Positions 20,101 to 29,629 of a DNA stretch of 64,000 nucleotides are shown one piece after another. Each line of letters starts with the position of its first letter. Position 1 is the stretch's first letter. The notes below the pieces were generated by a model. That model was not told the origin of the DNA. It did no database searches and worked only from the letters and a program-made list of their open reading frames with translations. The stretch is from Lactarius indigo. Its lineage: Eukaryota; Basidiomycota; Agaricomycetes; Russulales; Russulaceae. Made by a program: the position numbers and the translations under genes. The DNA is taken from NCBI GenBank assembly GCA_025766275.1, contig JAFKAC010000001.1, forward strand, positions 1,240,001-1,304,000, given 5' to 3'.

Positions 20101-21048
20101 ATAAGCGATAGAGGACCCCAATTTGCAGCGCGGAGCATGCGTGCCCTTTATAAGCGACTTGGAATAGACGCAGGTCTTACCACAGCCTATCACCCTCAAG
20201 CTAATGGACAGGTAGAGCGCAAAAATCAAGAAGTTGAAATATATTTGCGCATGTTCATTAGCAAGAGACAGGATGACTGGGCAGACCTGCTTCCTACAGC
20301 AGAATTCGTGGTCAATAGTAGGCTCAACTCAGCAACGGGTCATACACCCTTTGAGCTACTATACGGCTTTACGCCTGACTTCACTATCCCTGCTGGCAGA
20401 CCTACGGGTATTCCATTGCTCGACAAGCGCCTTCAGCACTTAGTTTCCGCTCGAAAGGATGCAGAGGCGGCTCTACGCCTAAGTAAAAGGCGAATGCAGA
20501 CAGACGTTGAACAAAGGACTAAGCCATACTCCTTTAACGTCGGGGATAAAGTCTGGTTGCAAGCTAAGCAGATAAAGATACATCAGCAGTTGTCCAAATT
20601 GGGACCTAAGCAACTAGGCCCATTTGAAGTCACTAAAGTTATAAGTGACGTCGACTACAAGCTTGCACTACCCCCTGCATTACGGATCCATGATGTATTT
20701 CATGTAGACCGTCTCTCTCCTTATAAAGGAAACGAAGTTAATGGGCTCACGCCTCCACCACCCGATCCAGTAACGGTCGAGGGAGAAGAAGAGTATGAAG
20801 TCGACCATATAAGAGATTCTAAACTCTTTGGTCGTACTCTTAAGTACCTCGTCCGTTGGAAAGGATATGGTGAGGGTGAGGACACTTGGGAACCGGCTAA
20901 GAATCTAGCGCATGCCCCTGATGCGGTTAAGGAATTCCATTCCTCAAACCCGGGCGCACCTAGAAAAATAGCGGCTCTTATTTACGCGTCCTTGCCTTGG
21001 CAAGCTCATCATGTGGATACATTGGCCAACGCGGACGTCGACCCTTAA
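17155..21048 (+). CDS. E2 pol polyprotein
   Basis: The frame is -1 relative to gag. It is open from at least 17155 (GGC TTT TTA) through a first ATG at 17377 to TAA at 21046-21048, so a frameshift in the T5 run at the gag end is likely. Protease MVDSGATSLFLD (about 17551); RT with VYMDDILIYS (about 18620); RNase H with VEVDASGFATGG (about 19060); integrase zinc domain HDSVTTGHPG…GCDRCQ (about 19715-19845); catalytic D, D, E in GIDLIGPL, ISDRGPQF and NGQVERKNQ; chromodomain EEYEVDHIRDSKLF…YLVRWKGYGEGEDTWEP (about 20785-20895). It ends soon after the chromodomain, unlike E1 and E3. No inactivating change was seen. Confidence 0.92.
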   Translation, partial: GFLDPGVVIAADSPCKTDTVDSASCSCKICLRSRLVSDSDQSVIPTYHFVSACNVDSSDVSASCSDSTSTSASEMNNSISVPIAPQFVAAPQVMISDAALSSCIIPETKDSRSHFHISVELQGRHRTVKVAAMVDSGATSLFLDKKYADRHKMLQVPLEHPITLYNIDGTLNEAGSITHKVTLVLKVGPSAEKFDFMVTSLGPERVILGLPWLRHRNPHIDWQEGTMRLNSSAEIAAPEIEIEVTRIMANRMERRRLLAEKVLDTVSDEVFCLAGFTYSQQIAEKAITSKPKKTFEEMVPEHYRDFAKVFSEEESQRLPEHQPWDHAIDLEPDAVKHWKVKTYPMSPSEQVELDKFLDEHIGKGYLVPSKSPMASPVFFIKKKDGKLRLVQDYRRLNKITIKNRYPLPLAADIINRLKGAQYFTKFDVRWGYHNIRIKEGNEWKGAIVTNRGLYEPKVMYFGMTNSPATFQALMNAVFADLIAQGEVAVYMDDILIYSNNLKHHRKIVREVLTRLEQYDLYLKPEKCDFEKQEMEYLGMIIRPGEVQMDPGKVSAVKEWPTPTTLKEVRAFIGFANFYRRFIKDFAAIAQPLHDLTKKDTPWIWQSEQQKAFDLLKERFVQEPILKVYDPNLPTRVEVDASGFATGGILTQKYPDGLWHPIAYRSQSMSKEERNYEIYDREMLGLIRALEDWRHFLEGISFEVITDHKNMEWWATMKDLNRRQARWALFLSRFAFKVTYKKGESMQADALSRFSRDQVRDSEDNRQVQVLKPEHFLAATKAHFVPEIDSLGSRIKLASIREAEVIEGLKSISKTAPKALTDGILMWEEEDGFIYHRGKLYVPNDRALRRDVVKSCHDSVTTGHPGKNGTIELVSRYYWWPRMSGFIASYVEGCDRCQRYRKDLHPKATIQPQEVPEGPWQIVGIDLIGPLPMSRGKDMILNVVDHYTKQIHLFPVTSQITADGVASIYFEQVFPLHGIPRKVISDRGPQFAARSMRALYKRLGIDAGLTTAYHPQANGQVERKNQEVEIYLRMFISKRQDDWADLLPTAEFVVNSRLNSATGHTPFELLYGFTPDFTIPAGRPTGIPLLDKRLQHLVSARKDAEAALRLSKRRMQTDVEQRTKPYSFNVGDKVWLQAKQIKIHQQLSKLGPKQLGPFEVTKVISDVDYKLALPPALRIHDVFHVDRLSPYKGNEVNGLTPPPPDPVTVEGEEEYEVDHIRDSKLFGRTLKYLVRWKGYGEGEDTWEPAKNLAHAPDAVKEFHSSNPGAPRKIAALIYASLPWQAHHVDTLANADVDP

Positions 21049-21060
21049 GGAGGGGGGTGA
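21049..21060 (+). promoter_or_regulatory. E2 polypurine tract
   Basis: GGAGGGGGGTGA lies between the pol stop codon and the 3' LTR. Confidence 0.8.
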
Positions 21061-21836
21061 TGTCACGGACGCTCTATTTTTGCCTTATTTTTCCGTATTT
21101 TTACGGGTTTATTTGGTAGAGATACGAGTCTCCAACGCTGCGCTCAAACATCCAAGTCCTTATCATTAGATATGATAAGATGGTTAGTCACATGATGCCA
21201 ACATGTGCACCTACAAGCACGTGACCCTGGGATAGTAACTTCCTTATTGGATACTACCTCTTTAGGTCACTTTCCTCATTAGTACAGTAGTTTCTCATTG
21301 GACGATAAGCAGGGAACATTCTAGATAGTTCTAGACTACGTTGTCATAGGGTTGTGACTCATAGATAAGGACACGTCATTGGTCTGTCAGCGTTAATGAC
21401 TGTGCATCAGTCAGCACAATAGATAACGCTATTATTAGACACGACGCGTCAGCGTCTGACTCATTACTATTACATGTACCTTTAGTAACAAGGTTCCGTA
21501 GTAATTCGAACTCAGCCGCAGCAGTGTATATAAACCCTCATGTAGCGTCCTGAGTGGAACCAACTTGTCCTCTTGGTTCTCCACTCAGGTGCGCATTCCT
21601 TTGTATTTCCCTTACTCTTCTCCAATGTTAACTTGTCCTCTTGGTTCTCCACTCAGCGTGCCACTGCGTGATCACCTTGCCTTTGACCTTGTATAAAGGT
21701 CTCACGTGTGCATACACTCCGCAGTGACTGTACGTTCGGCGCGTGACTTGTCTCCGCGCTAGGCTTGGGTGTGCCCCAGTTCAGTTCGCTAACCTTCACC
21801 TTGGTCTAGTTGTAAGCGATAAGTCATACCGCTACA
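21061..21836 (+). repeat. E2 3' LTR
   Basis: 776 bp, one difference from the 5' LTR (ACGC here, ATGC in the 5' copy). It is followed by the target duplication CATGG. Confidence 0.95.
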
Positions 21837-21841
21837 CATGG

Positions 21842-22096
21842 GCTTGGTCCCGAATTTAGAGGACAATAACGACACGGTCTCCTTGGTCTGACCGTCGAAC
21901 GTCGGATTCTCGGCCAGCGCATTGAGGAAGATCCAGAGTTTGATCACTGCTGCTTTGTTCTTCTTCGTGGTGGCGGCGATGAGGTCTCCCGCGATTTGGC
22001 CTGCAATGTAGTTGATGTGACCACTGCCTTTGACCGTGGATACCGAGATAGCGAAGGGGACGTGCTGGAAGATGCTGTCCAACACCGCAAAGCTGA
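21842..22096 (-). pseudogene. TOP2: TOP2 fragment, block 2 (transducer part of the ATPase region)
   Basis: Minus strand from 22096: FAVLDSIFQHVPFAISVSTV, then KGSGHINYIAGQI, TTKKNKAAVIK, LWIFLNALAENPTFDGQTKE and SSKFGTKP. These are hallmark topoisomerase II motifs for the conserved stretch up to the K-loop lysines and the NPTFDSQTKE block. About seven family residues before LWIF are missing. Reading continues in block 3 once E2 is removed, and it follows block 1 once the solo LTR is removed. Confidence 0.88.
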
Positions 22097-22603
22097 TGTT
22101 ACGGTACGGACTCAATGACTCATTACACACGACTCATGACCGGTTATGACTACGGTCCAATATCGCTATTAGTCATGGACTCTTACATCGTATCAGTCAG
22201 CATAGTAGTTCGCATGTGATTGTGACTCATGTATGACTCATTCCTAGGATAGCTGTACTAGGGTTCGAGCTAGTTACGCTATTGGGTACTTACCATTCCA
22301 GCGGCGCTTTAAAGCCCGCGTGTATCTGTATAAGTAGTCGACTCGGAAGACCAAGAGTCCCCATCTTGGTCTTCTTTAATCCACCACTTGACTCGTCTTT
22401 TGCTTGCCTTAGTCTCGGACTAAGTGTACTTCCGCTTTTATCCACCAAGGGATAGTACTTCTTCACTTCGGCTGCAGCGTGTGCCAGTGTGCCCCTGTTC
22501 AGCCTGCGTTGGGTTGACACGTGATCCCCATTCGCCTAACTTCCGCTAAGTCGATTACGCCTTTCTCGAGTCCAAGTCGGACTAACGCCGGTGGAGCGTA
22601 ACA
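22097..22603 (+). mobile_element. Solo LTR, diverged relative of E1
   Basis: TGTTACGG…GCGTAACA, 507 bp, with target duplication GCTGA at 22092-22096 and 22604-22608. It splits the TOP2 reading frame between RWEVS and FAVLDS. Similarity to the E1 LTR is clear in patches: GGTTATGACTACGG, AGTCATGGACTC, and the start-site stem GAAGACCAAGA…TCTTGGTCTTC at 22346-22374, with a different loop. It presumably arose by LTR-LTR recombination. Confidence 0.9.
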
Positions 22604-22608
22604 GCTGA

Positions 22609-22905
22609 CCTCCCAGCGATCTCTAAGGTGTTCGTAGATGATGGTTTGCTTCATCTGCGCTGCGCTGCCTGAGTTCTCCGCCGCTGCCTCTGCAGCAGAG
22701 TTGAGGTACATCCCGATGTACTGCCTGGAGCCCTTGACTTTGAGCCCCTCGTCGTTCAGATAGGCAACATAGACACCAGAGACAAGTCAACAATCATGTA
22801 CCGTCAGGTAGCAAGTAAGCCCCACCCCCCTCCATGAACTCTCCCAAAAGCGTGGGCTTGGACCTGAATTTAGAGGACTGTAACAATGCTCCTCTTAGTC
22901 TAGGA
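22609..22905 (-). pseudogene. TOP2: TOP2 fragment, block 1
   Basis: Minus strand. AYLNDEGLKVKGSRQYIGMY, then LNSAAEAAAENSGSAAQMKQ and TIIYEHLRDRWEVS match the topoisomerase II region just before the ATPase transducer. Upstream, at about 22780-22900, lies a diverged second copy of the SSKFGTKP…EEFMKK segment of blocks 2/3 (SSKFRSKPTLLGEFMEGG), out of the normal gene order. This shows duplication inside the fragment. The fragment ends where a Plavaka 3' tail begins. Confidence 0.8.
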
Positions 22906-23011
22906 GGGTCTGACGGTGCTTGAGGAATGCCGACAGACGGGTCTAAAAAAAGTTCCTCAAGAGACACATGTACGAAAATTTGAATGTGATTAAGGAAATT
23001 TTATAATACAC
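22906..23011 (+). pseudogene. Second Plavaka transposase 3' tail
   Basis: The sequence parallels the last 100 bases of the transposase at 4900-4999: ACGGTGCTTGAGGAATGCCG, then an AAAATTTGAATGTGATTAA stretch, matching the peptide ends TVLEECR and NLNVI. Frameshifts are present. It has the same orientation as the copy at 2004-4999. It is followed by CACTGAATAG and a duplicated GCGCCCG motif (23029-23053), which may belong to a transposon end. Confidence 0.65.
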
Positions 23012-23084
23012 TGAATAGAATTTTAATAGCGCCCGCTGGACAACAGGCGCCCGTTCGGATTTTCGATTTTTTAGCGCGCTTAAT

Positions 23085-24725
23085 ATGTTAGTGTTAATTA
23101 GAACGGGATTTACGGGGAGTGGTTTTCCCGATGTATATCAACTCCAACTTGCCGGCTCTTCCTCTCCAAACGATGTAATTTCTGGAGTTGAACTACCAAC
23201 TTTACCACCCTTATTCACGCCGTCGGCCACCACCATCCGGGTCAACGTGATGTGGTTCCTCAGTTTGGTTCTCAGCATCGGCTCTGCGGTCAACGCGACA
23301 TTATTCCAGCAATGGTCCCGACGCTATCTGGAACTCACTCGGCACCGTGTCGCGCCTCACAAACGCGCACGCACCCGTGCGTACATGTTCAATGGCATCG
23401 CGAGTTTCAAGATGTCCCGAGCTGTCAAAGCAATGCCGGTGCTCCTCCATTTATCCATATTCCTTTTCTTTGCTGGTCTTGTCGACTTTCTTTGGTACTC
23501 TGTCATCGGATACTGGATCCTTGGGTTTATTTTGGCGTTCACCTGCGCTTATTTGGTGCTGACGGTGTTACCGAACATATACCTCGATTGTCCTTATAGC
23601 ACCCCAGTGTCCGAAATTTCGTGGCACTTATCTCACCATCTCCTTCTGTCCATTCTTCTATTCGTCAAAGGCCTAGATGGTCTATTCCTCGAATACCTTT
23701 TTTCGGGTCGGCAATCGACCTACCAGCCCACGCAGGTGCCAAGTCGATGGGCCCAGTGGAGAAAGACGGTCAAAACCCGGATTGAAGCATCTCGAGAATG
23801 GCTCAAGCTCGGCCTCCAGAATAGGATTTTGATCAACGCTACGCAGGCATCGCCAACAACGGACAAGAACGCGCTTTCCTGGACGCTTACAAGTCTTGAC
23901 GACGATCGGGAGTTCGAAGACTTTGTTGCACGCGTTCCCGGTTTTTTTGACTCGGACTCTGTGAAGGACGCGTCTTCGGTCATGCTTTCTCTCATGAAAG
24001 ATCGGCCTTCTCCTTCTCGGTTAGACAAGTTTGATCCCATTCTCGGATCCCGCATCAACGACCTCCTCAACACATGCGTGCCAGGCACCTCGCCCCTCCA
24101 GGAGCAATTGCGCAAAAACAGACTGCGGGTCTGCATGAGGACCCTCTGGTATTTCGCAAGAGAATACAATCAACTTGGGAACGCGACACCTTTGCCATCT
24201 TATGTCCGCACCGTCTTCGCAAACCCAGAGGTGTCCCGCCGGATTCAGACCGAAGAGGACATCACCGCACGCCTGATAGGACGCTGTTTCAGCTCCCTCA
24301 TCGCTCGGAAGCTCGCACATGGCGTCTCCCCTCGTCCCAGACTACACCCTCGTGTCACCTTGGGGGAGCTATCGTGCCTAGCAGCCATTCTAGGCAAAGA
24401 AAGCGGAGAAGTGGCGGGTTTGCTCAGGGATCCCAGCGCGATCGGTCTCGCGAACATCGTCTCCCTCATGTCTAGTGAGACGCGCACTTTGGTTGAAGAA
24501 CGAGTGCCGCTGGAAGTACTGGACATATTCCTAAAGACACTCGACATGCTCTTCGCGGATACACCACTGGGTATGGAGCTGCCACCAGATCTGGTAGCAG
24601 TTCTCCTCAAGTCGACTCCGTTGGGACAGCGATCGCAGGTTGATAGTTTGCGAGTGGACCGACTAAGGCAGGTTGTGGAGAGGTTGTCTGTGGTTCAGAC
24701 GGGAGAGATGGCCGCTTTCGTTTAG
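23085..24725 (+). pseudogene. DUF6535 membrane-protein gene, copy 1 (5' truncated, 3' fused to repeat B)
   Basis: A 546-codon open frame. From about residue 15 it aligns with the exon-3 protein of the other copies (IRVNVMWFLSLVLSIGSAVN, FEDFVARVPGFF, RVCMRTLWYFAREYNQ, LIGRCFSSL). Exons 1 and 2 and the first transmembrane segment are absent; the homology starts next to the Plavaka tail. At the 3' end the coding sequence jumps directly into intergenic repeat B, which supplies the stop codon (CGTTTAG, 24719-24725); in intact copies 300-1,000 bp lie between gene and repeat. It could still make a truncated protein. The function of DUF6535 is unknown. Confidence 0.8.
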
Positions 24726-25330
24726 TGTGGGATGCACCGGAGGAGGACAAAGCTCAGAAACGGGCGCTTGGTGGCTCCAGAGAGTGCGTCTGCACTGCCA
24801 GGTCATGGACATGAACGCGTCGTCGACATCAATGCCAACAACGCGCTGGGCTCACCATGACTGTGGAGCTGTGGAACTTCAGAGCCAAGACACGTGACAG
24901 AAAAAGAGGTGAAGGATGCGCCTATCTCGCAGGAAACCAAGTCTTCGTTGCAGCCTACGTCCGATACGTGTGCATCGGCGAGGAGGTCGTGAGGCAGGAG
25001 CGCTAGACAGGTGCAGTGGGCGCCCGGGCGATAATAATGATACCTGAGAACGCGATATTATTGAGTTAGAGGCAAAGATTGACTAGGTCATACTCATGGT
25101 AGTTGTGAGAGTTTCCGTGTGTTGGGACGTTAGAAGATACGCTGGTCATGAAGAGTAGATGGGACCTGGTCAGCTATTTCCGAGTTATATTTCCGTCGCA
25201 CTTTCAATTCGCTTTCAATTCGATGCTTGATTCAATGTTCCAGTCACTTTTGTACCCCGTACAGTACCAAAGTAGATAGAATCCCTGCTTTTCTGTCTTT
25301 GCTAGATGACGGACCAATACCTCCATTGCG
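24716..25330 (+). repeat. Intergenic repeat B, copy 1
   Basis: Starts CGTTTAGTGTGGGATG. It shares with the copies at 29.6, 33.8, 34.8 and 38.6 kb the motifs GCGCCTATCTCGCAG, GTGATAGTTTCCGTGTG, GGAAGATACGCTGGTCAT and TATTTCCGAGT, and a TTTGTACCCCGTAC end. No protein-coding potential recognised. Confidence 0.7.
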
Positions 25331-26560
25331 CGAAGGCTTAGTGGTACGGGGGACAGTATGACTCACTTGGTGATGTGGTACACTACGCTATCTAACGAAG
25401 TGAGTCGGCTCGGAGTCGCATCGCGAGCACGGTGAGTGCATTGTACGATTTCTATCATCTCTCTTCTCTTCTGCTATGCTTCTGCACAATTCGGTACATG
25501 TGTCATGATACTGTATGCATCTTCTGTCTGATTGCCTTGTATCTAGTAACGAGCCGCGAATTATCGGATGCACGATGATCAAATATATAAATCCTGGGGA
25601 AGTGCGGGCACATATGGGATAACCAACGAGTACAAGAGAGTTCTTCACCTTGCTCTCCGGGAATGAGATCTCGGTACTTGGGAATTACCCCTTCGCTCTT
25701 GGGGTACACTCCTATATGTGTACCAAATCGACTCCGAATTCTAAATTTTGGTTGTTTGATTCTGTCAAACGCCCAGGTCCTTGCTGTACCCAACTCCGGT
25801 CCGCCACATGACTACGCCTTTTCTGCACCATACAGTACAGGAGAAGGTCTGTGCGACGCGGTATATATAGATAGGACTCACTTGAATGGATAAGACCCCG
25901 TCACGACCCCGTGCCACTCCCGGGGGACTTTGCATAGCCTCAAAAACACATCGCACATAGCTCAAAACGCGCTCTAGACACTTGATCATTCTAAGCACCC
26001 GATCTATATACAATTGTCCTTTTGGTCTAGCCTCTACGCTATGGGGGCAGACGATGGCTGCGGCACCACATGGCATCGAGGAGTACTCGGTGCGGCGGCG
26101 CCGCAAGGGAAGCCGCTACGGTAGTGTTCGGGCTCGGGCCTGCTCTAGGTGCAGAGCTACAGCAGCGGTTGCAGTACCATAGAGGAGGCGACGAGCAGAG
26201 GCTGACATTGCGCAGTGAAGCTGGCAGCACCGTGAAGCTGCCATGCAGAGGTGGATGGTAGTAGCGTATGCTGAGGGGGATGTCGGCTGCAACGTGCACA
26301 GAGGCAGCGCAATGACAGCACGCAGAGTTAGTGCCAGCGCAGTGGCGTGCAGAGGCGGTGGCAGTGACGGTGGCAGGGCAGAAGCGCAGCGCGGCAGGAA
26401 AGGTGGTGGCGCAAGCCTGGGAAAGGTGTGGCGTAGGAAATGCGGTGGCAGTGCATTACCCACAGTACGTACACTACTATAATACTACAGTACCATAGTA
26501 CCCGTGTCATGTAGGAATTTGCATTGGGCAGTGCAAAGAACACGGCATTTGCCTTTACTT
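25331..26560. other. Intergenic region with DUF6535 3'-flank remnant and GC-rich insert
   Basis: 25388-25580 resembles the sequence downstream of DUF6535 copy 5 (43730-43880). 26040-26465 is a GC-rich, imperfectly repetitive block built on GCAGAGG and GGTGGCAG motifs; its short ORFs on both strands look like by-products of base composition. TATA-like strings occur near 25862 and 26003, but no gene follows them convincingly. Confidence 0.45.
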
Positions 26561-26561
26561 G

Positions 26562-26568
26562 TATATAA
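26562..26568 (+). promoter_or_regulatory. TATA box of DUF6535 copy 2
   Basis: TATATAA, 99 bp before the ATG, sits inside a block (GCCTTTACTTG…GGAGGACCC) conserved in front of copies 3 and 4. Confidence 0.65.
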
Positions 26569-26666
26569 CTTGGAGGACCCCGTTCACACGTCCTTGTCTC
26601 CTTGCTTATCTCCCTCACCCGTTCAGGACTTTCAGTCATAGACACCGAGAAACCACGCACCTAGAA

Positions 26667-28607
26667 ATGGACCGTAACATTCCGCTCCAGCCCACCAATA
26701 ATATCGAGGCCGAACCTATCCGTATGTAGTTTACCGACGTTGGGGAGAGCTTACCCTCACATGTCTTAGGTGGTATCCGTAGTGATTCGTCTGGAAGGCT
26801 CTGGTCAATCTATTTTACGGAGGCCGATGAACGTGACAAGGGGATAACCGAGCTCTGGAGGGGGGAAGCAGAGAGCATCCTTGTATTCGTAAGTGTAATA
26901 TTCCCTTATACGGTTTATCGCCCATCTAAGGCAATTATGAAGACTGGTCTTTTCTCCGGCGTCGTCGCCACCTTCCTCAGTATAAGTTATACCAACCTAT
27001 TTGCCAACCCCACTGATACAACGAACGCTTTACTTGCCCAAATATCTCTGCAACTTGTCAATATTTCTAATGGTGTCCCCTCCCTGAACGATGTAACCAT
27101 AGGCAATGAATCATTCACCCCTTCCGCCTCCGCTATCCGGGTCAACGTGATATGGTTCCTCAGTTTGGTCCTCAGCATCGTCTCTGCGGTCAACGCGACA
27201 TTATTCCAACAGTGGTCCCGACGCTATCTGGAGCTCTCTCGGCCCCATGTTATGCCTCACGAGCGTGCACGTACCCGGGAGTACATGTACAACGGCATCG
27301 CGAGTTTCAAGATGTCCCGAGCTGTCAAAGCAATGCCCATGCTCCTACATTTATCTATATTCCTTTTCTTCACTGGTCTTATCGACTTTCTTTGGAACCT
27401 CAACTATATCGTCGGATCCTGGATTTTCGGGAGTATTATGGTGTTCACTTCCGCTTATTTGGTTTTGACGGTGTTACCGAACCTATGCCTCAACTGTCCC
27501 TACAGCACTCCAGTGTCCGAAATTTTGTGGCACTTATCTCATCGCCTTTCTGTGTTCATTCTTCTTTCCGCCCAACGCTTAGACGATCTATTCCTCGAAT
27601 ACCTTTTTTCAGGTCGTCAATCGACCTACCCGACTTATCCAAGTCGGTGGACCCGGTGGAGAAGGGCGGTCAAAAGCCGGATTGAAGCATGTCGAGAACG
27701 GCTCACGGTTGACCTTCAGAAAGGGATCGTGATCAACGCTACAAAGGCGCCACCGAAAACGGACGAGAATGCGCTTTCCTGGACACTTGCAGTTCTCGAA
27801 GACGATAGAGATTTCGAAGACTTTGTTGCGCGCGTTCCTGGATTTTTCGACTCGACCTTTGTGCCAGAAGCGTCTTCAGTCATGCTTTCCCTCATGGAAT
27901 CTCCGCCTTCTAGGGCAGGCGAGGTTCCCGTTCTCGGATCCCGCATCCACGACCTCCTCGAGACATGCATACCAGGCACCTCACTCCTCCAGGAGGAATC
28001 ACGCAAAAACCGACTACGTGTCTGCATGAGGACCCTATGGTATTTCGCAAAAGAATACAACCAACGCGGAAACGCAACTCCCTTGCCACCCTATGTCTAC
28101 ACCGCCTTAGCGAATCTAGAGACGTCCAGAAGGATTCAGTCCGAAGAGGACCTCGCTGCGCGACTGATAGGACGTTGTTTCGGCTCTCTCGTCGCTAGAA
28201 AGCTCGCACAAGACATCCGCTCTCGTACCGGTCTGCACGTTGATGTCAACCCGGCGGAGCTATCGTGCCTAGCAGCCATTCTAGGCAAGTCAAGCCCGGA
28301 AGTGGTGGATTTACTCAGACAGCCGGGTGAGGACTGTCTCGAGAACATCATCTCCCTCATGTCGAGCGAGATGGCCACTTTGGTCAGAGAAAAGGTGCCG
28401 CTGGAGGTATTGGACATATTCCTAAAGACACTCGACATACTCTTCGCGGAGGTGCCGCCAAATGCAGAGCTGCCACCATCTCTGGTAGCTGCTCTCCATG
28501 AGACGACACCGCTGGGACAGCGATCGCGTGTTCTTGATTTGCAGGTGGACAGACTGAGGATGATCGTGGAGGGGTTGTCTGCGATCCGCCGATCCATGAC
28601 GAGCTAG
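26667..28607 (+). CDS. DUF6535 multi-pass membrane protein, copy 2 (612 aa, three exons)
   Basis: Exons 26667-26721, 26770-26888 and 26943-28607; introns of 48 and 54 nt with GTATGT and GTAAGT donors. Exon 2 is 119 nt as in all intact paralogues, and phases (1, then 0) match. The protein has a short hydrophilic start, a cytosolic-looking segment (LWSIYFTEADERDKGITELW), and hydrophobic segments at about residues 59-78, 126-143, 188-209 and 217-238. The last three include FLSLVLSIVSAVNATLFQQW and HLSIFLFFTGLIDFLW. A soluble helical C-terminal half follows with FEDFVARVPGFF, LRVCMRTLWYFAKEYNQ and LIGRCFGSLVARKLA. The family is fungal, expanded in Agaricomycetes, membrane-bound and of unknown function. 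No disabling change was seen. Confidence 0.88.
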
Positions 28608-29629
28608 AGGCGACGACATTCACAATGACTAAACTCAAGCCGGGACCTAGATCGGCGGTGGCGATCAATACTTCTTATATATCGCTCCAATCGGACGAGG
28701 GCTCTGTAGTACGGGATAGCTTACTCCGTAACGTGATGTAAGCCACATTGTAGTAACACGGACAAGGTGGGACGCATTGTGTGTTATGATTTGTGTAGTC
28801 TCATCTTCTGTTCTTCCTATACGATCGGTATACGTGCATATGAATGCTCTATATGATAGCCGTACGGTCACTATACCTCCTCGAGTAGTAGCTACGTAAC
28901 AACTGACAAATGTGAGACTCCTAGCTCGACTTTCGATATCCTTAAGCAATAGTGCAGTGACTATGGACTCCCCATTTCTTCAAGTCATAAGTTCGTGAAC
29001 TCACCGAGCTAAATTGTGAACCGGGGAAGTAGGGATTTGTCATTAGCACGCTTCAAGGCGATAAATTGAATATACAATTCCCACAATTCGAGGTATTCAA
29101 AGCGTTTAGGACCATTCAGGACTGTTTTTCAGCGCCTCCGATCTTCCAGACTACTTGGGTCGATCTACTGAAGTAGTCTCAACGTACCAAAGCATCTTTA
29201 GCGTTTTATAATGTTCTCGACAGCAGTGGGCCACGATCCTATCCCCAATCCAGGCTCGTCCCGGATGAATGACCTAGAAGGGAAACCAATACACAGGATA
29301 TCATTTGCGTGCCTTGTTATACGACTCGCGGGGTTGCGCTTCAAGCACGAATGCCCCACCAAGCGCCTGGACCCACCGGGTCACTTGGATACCGAGGAAT
29401 GCGGCCATCGGGCGCCTAGAAGAGCTAAGCTTTTGTAATGATGACGTCGTAGCCCGATCCGTCCGATGCGCTCGTTCACAGTCAGCACGGAGAAAGGTAA
29501 TATTTTAAGCTTAGCTGCGTCCGGGTAGAATGTGTGTCTCTAGTCGGGACAGGAAGAGGACCAAACCTGTGCTGGGACGATGAGGGGAGGTGATCGGCCA
29601 CTGGTCGTTAGGCGGGAGAGGCGATCGTT
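28608..29629. other. Intergenic flank shared with copy 4
   Basis: Sequence around 28780-28960 and 29330-29500 aligns patchily with 38160-38350 and 38350-38600 downstream of copy 4 (for example CAAGCACGAATGCCCCACCA). No gene recognised; the 75-codon ORF at 29211 is not conserved in the other units. Confidence 0.5.

Larger units (their letters stand above)
13816..21836 (+). mobile_element. E2: Ty3 LTR retrotransposon, chromovirus, Tf1/sushi-like, 8,021 bp
   Basis: Two 776-bp LTRs (TGTCACGG…GCTACA) differ at one site only (TG versus CG). The target duplication is CATGG at 13811-13815 and 21837-21841. It has a self-primer PBS, a long leader, gag, pol in the -1 frame and a polypurine tract. gag (from its ATG) and pol are open, so this copy could be recent and possibly autonomous, apart from a frame break in the leader region. 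It is inserted in the TOP2 fragment. Confidence 0.95.

Noticed and set aside
26039..26482. ORFs of 60-115 codons on both strands
   Set aside because: They are by-products of a GC-rich degenerate repeat; several overlap antisense and none resembles a known family.
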